A stretch of DNA of 8,607 nucleotides from NCBI GenBank assembly GCA_022785155.1, contig JALFRH010000228.1:1-8607 (forward strand). Direction: 5' to 3'. Below are positions 7,301-8,607 of this stretch, one piece after another. Position 1 is the first letter of the stretch. Each line of letters starts with the position of its first letter. Both the position numbers and the translations under genes were made by a program. This DNA is from Spirochaetales bacterium (GTDB lineage: Bacteria > Spirochaetota > Spirochaetia > Sphaerochaetales > Sphaerochaetaceae). The notes under the pieces are model-generated. The model had not been told where the DNA came from and searched no databases. It worked only from the letters and a program-made list of their open reading frames with translations.

Positions 7301-7527
7301 TCATAAGTGCACCCACCACTATTGTTTTCTGTGGAGTTACTTTGAGTTCGTATAAGGAAGATGAGAATGGAAATTGGAAGAGACTTTATTGTATAAAGAG
7401 TAATTTTATAAATATATTGAAAAATATATTCCTAAATAGGATTATTAATATCAGATGAAAACATAAACTGATAGGCGATTTTATAAACGAGCCTTTATTT
7501 GAAAATAAAGAGCAATAATTTAAGGGC
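7301..7527. other. AT-rich intergenic spacer with several inverted repeats
   Basis: No gene is supported here. The stretch holds CTTTAT-tgt-ATAAAG (7384-7398). It also holds AATATATT-GAAA-AATATATT (7411-7430), a perfect 8-bp stem in which each arm is itself a palindrome. A third repeat is CTTTATTT-ga-AAATAAAG (7493-7510). The decamer ATTTTATAAA occurs twice (7403 and 7478). All stems are A/T pairs and none has a GC-rich stem with a clean T-tract, so they are not convincing terminators for the restriction gene. They could be protein-binding sites or simply low-complexity sequence. Confidence 0.5.
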
Positions 7528-7556
7528 TTGAATAAGGCCGTAGTTTAGACTATCCT
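7528..7556 (+). promoter_or_regulatory. Promoter of tRNA-Val
   Basis: TTGAAT (7528-7533), an exact 17-nt spacer and TATCCT (7551-7556) place +1 near 7563, about eight bases before the mature tRNA 5' end. This is the clearest sigma-70-type promoter in the window. Confidence 0.7.
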
Positions 7557-7570
7557 CTTTTCATACATTT

Positions 7571-7642
7571 GCGGGCGTAGCTCAGTGGGAGAGCACATCC
7601 TTCACACGGATGGGGTCGGCAGTTCAATCCTGCCCGCCCGCA
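7571..7642 (+). tRNA. tRNA-Val(CAC)
   Basis: A complete 72-nt cloverleaf can be drawn. The acceptor is GCGGGCG/CGCCCGC with discriminator A. The D-stem is GCTC/GAGC. The anticodon stem CATCC/GGATG closes the loop TTCACAC (anticodon CAC). The variable loop is GGGTC, and the T-arm is GGCAG-TTCAATC-CTGCC. The anticodon reads GUG (valine). The 3' CCA is not encoded; the discriminator is followed by TAAG, so CCA must be added after transcription. Nothing in the fold suggests a pseudogene. Confidence 0.95.
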
Positions 7643-7655
7643 TAAGTCTTTTCAA

Positions 7656-7682
7656 GGTTAATATTGGCGTTAACCCGTTTTT
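7656..7682 (+). terminator. Terminator downstream of tRNA-Val
   Basis: The inverted repeat GGTTAA (7656-7661) / TTAACC (7670-7675) has an 8-nt loop. A short CG then leads to five T residues (7678-7682). It lies 13 nt past the tRNA end. The stem is short, so this is a weak intrinsic terminator, possibly working with the next hairpin. Confidence 0.55.
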
Positions 7683-7688
7683 GGAAGT

Positions 7689-7719
7689 GTCGGTTCTCTC
7701 TATGGTTCCGACTTTTTTT
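7689..7719 (+). terminator. Second intrinsic terminator after tRNA-Val
   Basis: GTCGG (7689-7693) pairs with CCGAC (7708-7712) across a 14-nt loop. Seven T residues (7713-7719), then A and four more T, follow directly. The T-tract is the best in the window, but the stem is only 5 bp. Placed in tandem with the preceding hairpin, it likely provides backup termination of the tRNA transcript. Confidence 0.55.
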
Positions 7720-7749
7720 ATTTTGAGGGTCGATTGAAGTTACATCGTT

Positions 7750-7773
7750 TATTGGTGATTCCTATTACCAATA
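7750..7773. promoter_or_regulatory. 24-nt inverted repeat upstream of the 7878 gene
   Basis: TATTGGTGAT (7750-7759) and ATTACCAATA (7764-7773) form a 10-bp stem with one G-U wobble and the loop TCCT. As DNA, it is a near-perfect dyad with TATTGGT/ACCAATA half-sites. No T-tract follows, so it is not a terminator. It sits about 105 bp before the next start codon and could be an operator or an RNA hairpin. I see no convincing promoter for the downstream gene to tie it to. Confidence 0.45.
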
Positions 7774-7877
7774 TCAAATAATTCACTAATTCTTTTTACG
7801 CCATAACATCCAACCTTTTGGTCGTCGATTTCGCTTTATTTTGATTCTGCTCTACCTTTTATATAGGGAGGCATCCT

Positions 7878-8285
7878 ATGACACTTGAAAATAAAGAAAG
7901 CATCCGCTTATTCAACAGCTATTCTGAAATGCTAAGAGATCTTGATAAACGTATCGCTACCATAAAGGATTTGATAAAAGACATCAAGGATGGGATTGAA
8001 TTGGAGAATATGTCAGGAAGACTACATGTAATATCCAAACTAAAGAACAACTTGGAACGTATTCTATCCTATGAATGGGATGGTACCTTTGAAGAACTAA
8101 TCTTGGATGAAATAAAAGACCAGGAAGTATACCTCCTTCGAATGGACATAAAAATGAAGAATCTAAATGATCATAAGGAATTCATTGAAATGGCTGAATC
8201 AATAGATGAATGCATCCAGTATCTTTCAGCGTTGAGATCCATGGTGTCAGGTGAACTGTGGTGGATTTCAGTTTATAATAAGTGA
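7878..8285 (+). CDS. Small helical protein of unknown function
   Basis: The product is 135 residues with no family I recognise. It is rich in Lys, Glu, Asp, Ile and Leu and looks almost wholly alpha-helical. A first helix of about 5-40 has heptad-like spacing, with further helices at about 48-65, 70-97 and 100-122. The end, GELWWISVYNK, is short and aromatic. It has no signal peptide, membrane segment, metal-binding cluster or nucleotide-binding motif. The start is well supported: ATG at 7878 follows the near-consensus ribosome binding site AGGGAGG (7865-7871) at 6-nt spacing, suggesting good expression. It is separated from tRNA-Val by terminators and a 24-nt inverted repeat, so it is probably transcribed alone. 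Composition and size would fit a small regulatory or helical-bundle protein, but no function is assigned. Confidence 0.8.
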   Translation: MTLENKESIRLFNSYSEMLRDLDKRIATIKDLIKDIKDGIELENMSGRLHVISKLKNNLERILSYEWDGTFEELILDEIKDQEVYLLRMDIKMKNLNDHKEFIEMAESIDECIQYLSALRSMVSGELWWISVYNK

Positions 8286-8312
8286 ATCCATAAATCCAAA
8301 GAAGGAGAGGGG

Positions 8313-8454
8313 ATGTCATTGATATTAGTGTGTAGTCTTTTCTTGTTTAGTTAAGACTCTATATAACTATAATTTAGGAATAGTTGACCTTAACAATGAT
8401 TATGATCAAGCCAAAAAGATAGGTTGGACAGTGGACAGTATAATCACTGCCTAA
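8313..8454 (+). pseudogene. Possible small gene broken by a one-base shift
   Basis: ATG at 8313 has a strong Shine-Dalgarno (AAGGAG, 8302-8307), but its frame ends after 13 codons (MSLILVCSLFLFS, stop 8352-8354). In the neighbouring frame an open stretch without its own start codon continues to TAA at 8452-8454. It encodes a protein-like sequence, GIVDLNNDYDQAKKIGWTVD, then SIITA. The two frames overlap at the T-run 8338-8341. Removing one T would give a single 46-residue ORF with a hydrophobic N-terminus containing LSC, vaguely like a lipobox. This could be a small gene inactivated by a homopolymer insertion, a sequencing error, or chance. Alternatively, the 13-codon ORF may stand alone as a leader peptide. 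Confidence 0.25.
8350..8394 (+). other. Nested hairpin in the spacer before the ROK gene
   Basis: GTTAAG (8350-8355) pairs with CTTAAC (8389-8394). Inside it, AACTAT (8365-8370) pairs with ATAGTT (8380-8385) around a 9-nt loop. The stop codon of the 13-codon ORF lies in the outer 5' arm. No T-tract follows. The stems are weak and A/T-rich, so this is a candidate structure only. Confidence 0.25.
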
Positions 8455-8487
8455 AATTATGATTAAAAGATCTTCTTGAAAATACAT

Positions 8488-8507
8488 TATAATGTTATAA
8501 CATTATA
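8488..8507. promoter_or_regulatory. Perfect 20-bp palindrome, probable operator of the ROK gene
   Basis: TATAATGTTA (8488-8497) is followed immediately by its exact reverse complement, TAACATTATA (8498-8507), with no spacer and no mismatch. A consensus -10 hexamer, TATAAT (8488-8493), lies inside one arm and its mirror lies on the other strand. TTGAAA (8476-8481) just upstream is a good -35 hexamer, although its spacing to TATAAT is too short. The promoter would then use a -10 further inside or after the palindrome (for example CATTAT, 8501-8506, 19-nt spacing). Either way, a dimeric regulator bound here would cover the promoter. The ROK start codon is 32 bp downstream. Confidence 0.6.
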
Positions 8508-8539
8508 TCAAATAAAGGCAAAAACAAAAGGGCATCGAT

Positions 8540-8607
8540 GTGGAACGCTATATAATGTTTGATGTAGGTGGCACAGGAATTAAGTATGGAACACTTAACA
8601 AAAAGGG
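8540..8607 (+). CDS. ROK-family sugar kinase or regulator, N-terminus only
   Basis: Translation from GTG at 8540 gives (M)ERYIMFDVGGTGIKYGTLNKK before the right edge. DVGGTGIKYG is the phosphate-1 ATP-binding motif at the N-terminus of ROK (Repressor, ORF, Kinase) proteins such as glucokinase and N-acetyl sugar kinases. Because the motif starts within the first ten residues and no helix-turn-helix precedes it, a kinase is more likely than an XylR/NagC-type repressor. AAAAGGG (8526-8532) gives a suitable ribosome binding site for the GTG. An ATG six codons on (8555) is the alternative start, with poorer upstream sequence. The sugar specificity cannot be judged from this fragment. Confidence 0.8.
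   Translation, partial: MERYIMFDVGGTGIKYGTLNKK

Noticed and set aside
7301..7345. Possible terminator after the restriction gene (AGTG-CACCCAC-CACT then ATTGTTTT)
   Set aside because: A 4-bp stem and interrupted T-tract are too weak to call.
7361..7396. Eleven-codon ORF MRMEIGRDFIV with AAGGAAG upstream
   Set aside because: It is very short and in an AT-rich spacer. Its ribosome-like sequence is expected by chance in purine-rich DNA, and nothing downstream suggests a leader peptide role.
1..8607. CRISPR array, insertion sequence or riboswitch
   Set aside because: No regularly spaced repeats, transposase motifs, terminal inverted repeats or recognisable aptamer cores were seen on either strand.

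Overview
The window is a bacterial chromosomal segment of moderate to low GC content, with densely packed genes. It has two tRNA genes, four complete protein genes of recognisable layout, one complete small gene of unknown function, and the start of a ROK-family gene cut by the right edge. The lineage cannot be fixed from the sequence alone. Protein style and GC would fit a Spirochaetota (Sphaerochaeta-like) or similar gut anaerobe, but that is a guess. Ribosome binding sites and sigma-70-like promoters are readable. The complete tRNA does not encode its CCA end, so a CCA-adding enzyme is implied.

Left part (1-2508): a tRNA-Leu(UAA) lies on the minus strand with its 3' half off the left edge. 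Divergent from it is a small membrane-anchored coiled-coil protein (158-643). That gene converges on a Uup-type ABC-F ATPase (640-2508, minus), and the two stop codons overlap in the 4-bp palindrome TTAA.

Middle (2509-4110): the ABC-F gene and a COG2509-type FAD-dependent dehydrogenase diverge from a 69-bp gap. The gap is filled by two back-to-back promoters whose predicted +1 positions fall on the start codons GTG and ATG. Neither gene has a normal Shine-Dalgarno, so both mRNAs may be leaderless. This is the most unusual regulatory arrangement in the window.

Defence gene (4208-7300): a 1030-residue protein with a PLD-type nuclease domain, an SF2 helicase and a C-terminal DUF3427 domain. This is the architecture of SauUSI, an ATP-dependent type IV restriction enzyme that cuts modified-cytosine DNA. 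No methyltransferase is present, as expected for type IV. Its N-terminal region carries a near copy of its own helicase motif III.

Right part (7301-8607): a 270-bp AT-rich spacer with inverted repeats leads into a well-formed promoter, tRNA-Val(CAC) and two candidate terminators. A 24-nt hairpin and an unknown 135-residue helical protein gene (7878-8285) follow. A 254-bp spacer then carries a possible broken small gene, a nested hairpin and a perfect 20-bp palindrome placed like an operator in front of the ROK gene (from 8540). Apart from the defence enzyme, nothing suggests that neighbouring genes work in one pathway. They look like independent units with separate promoters.
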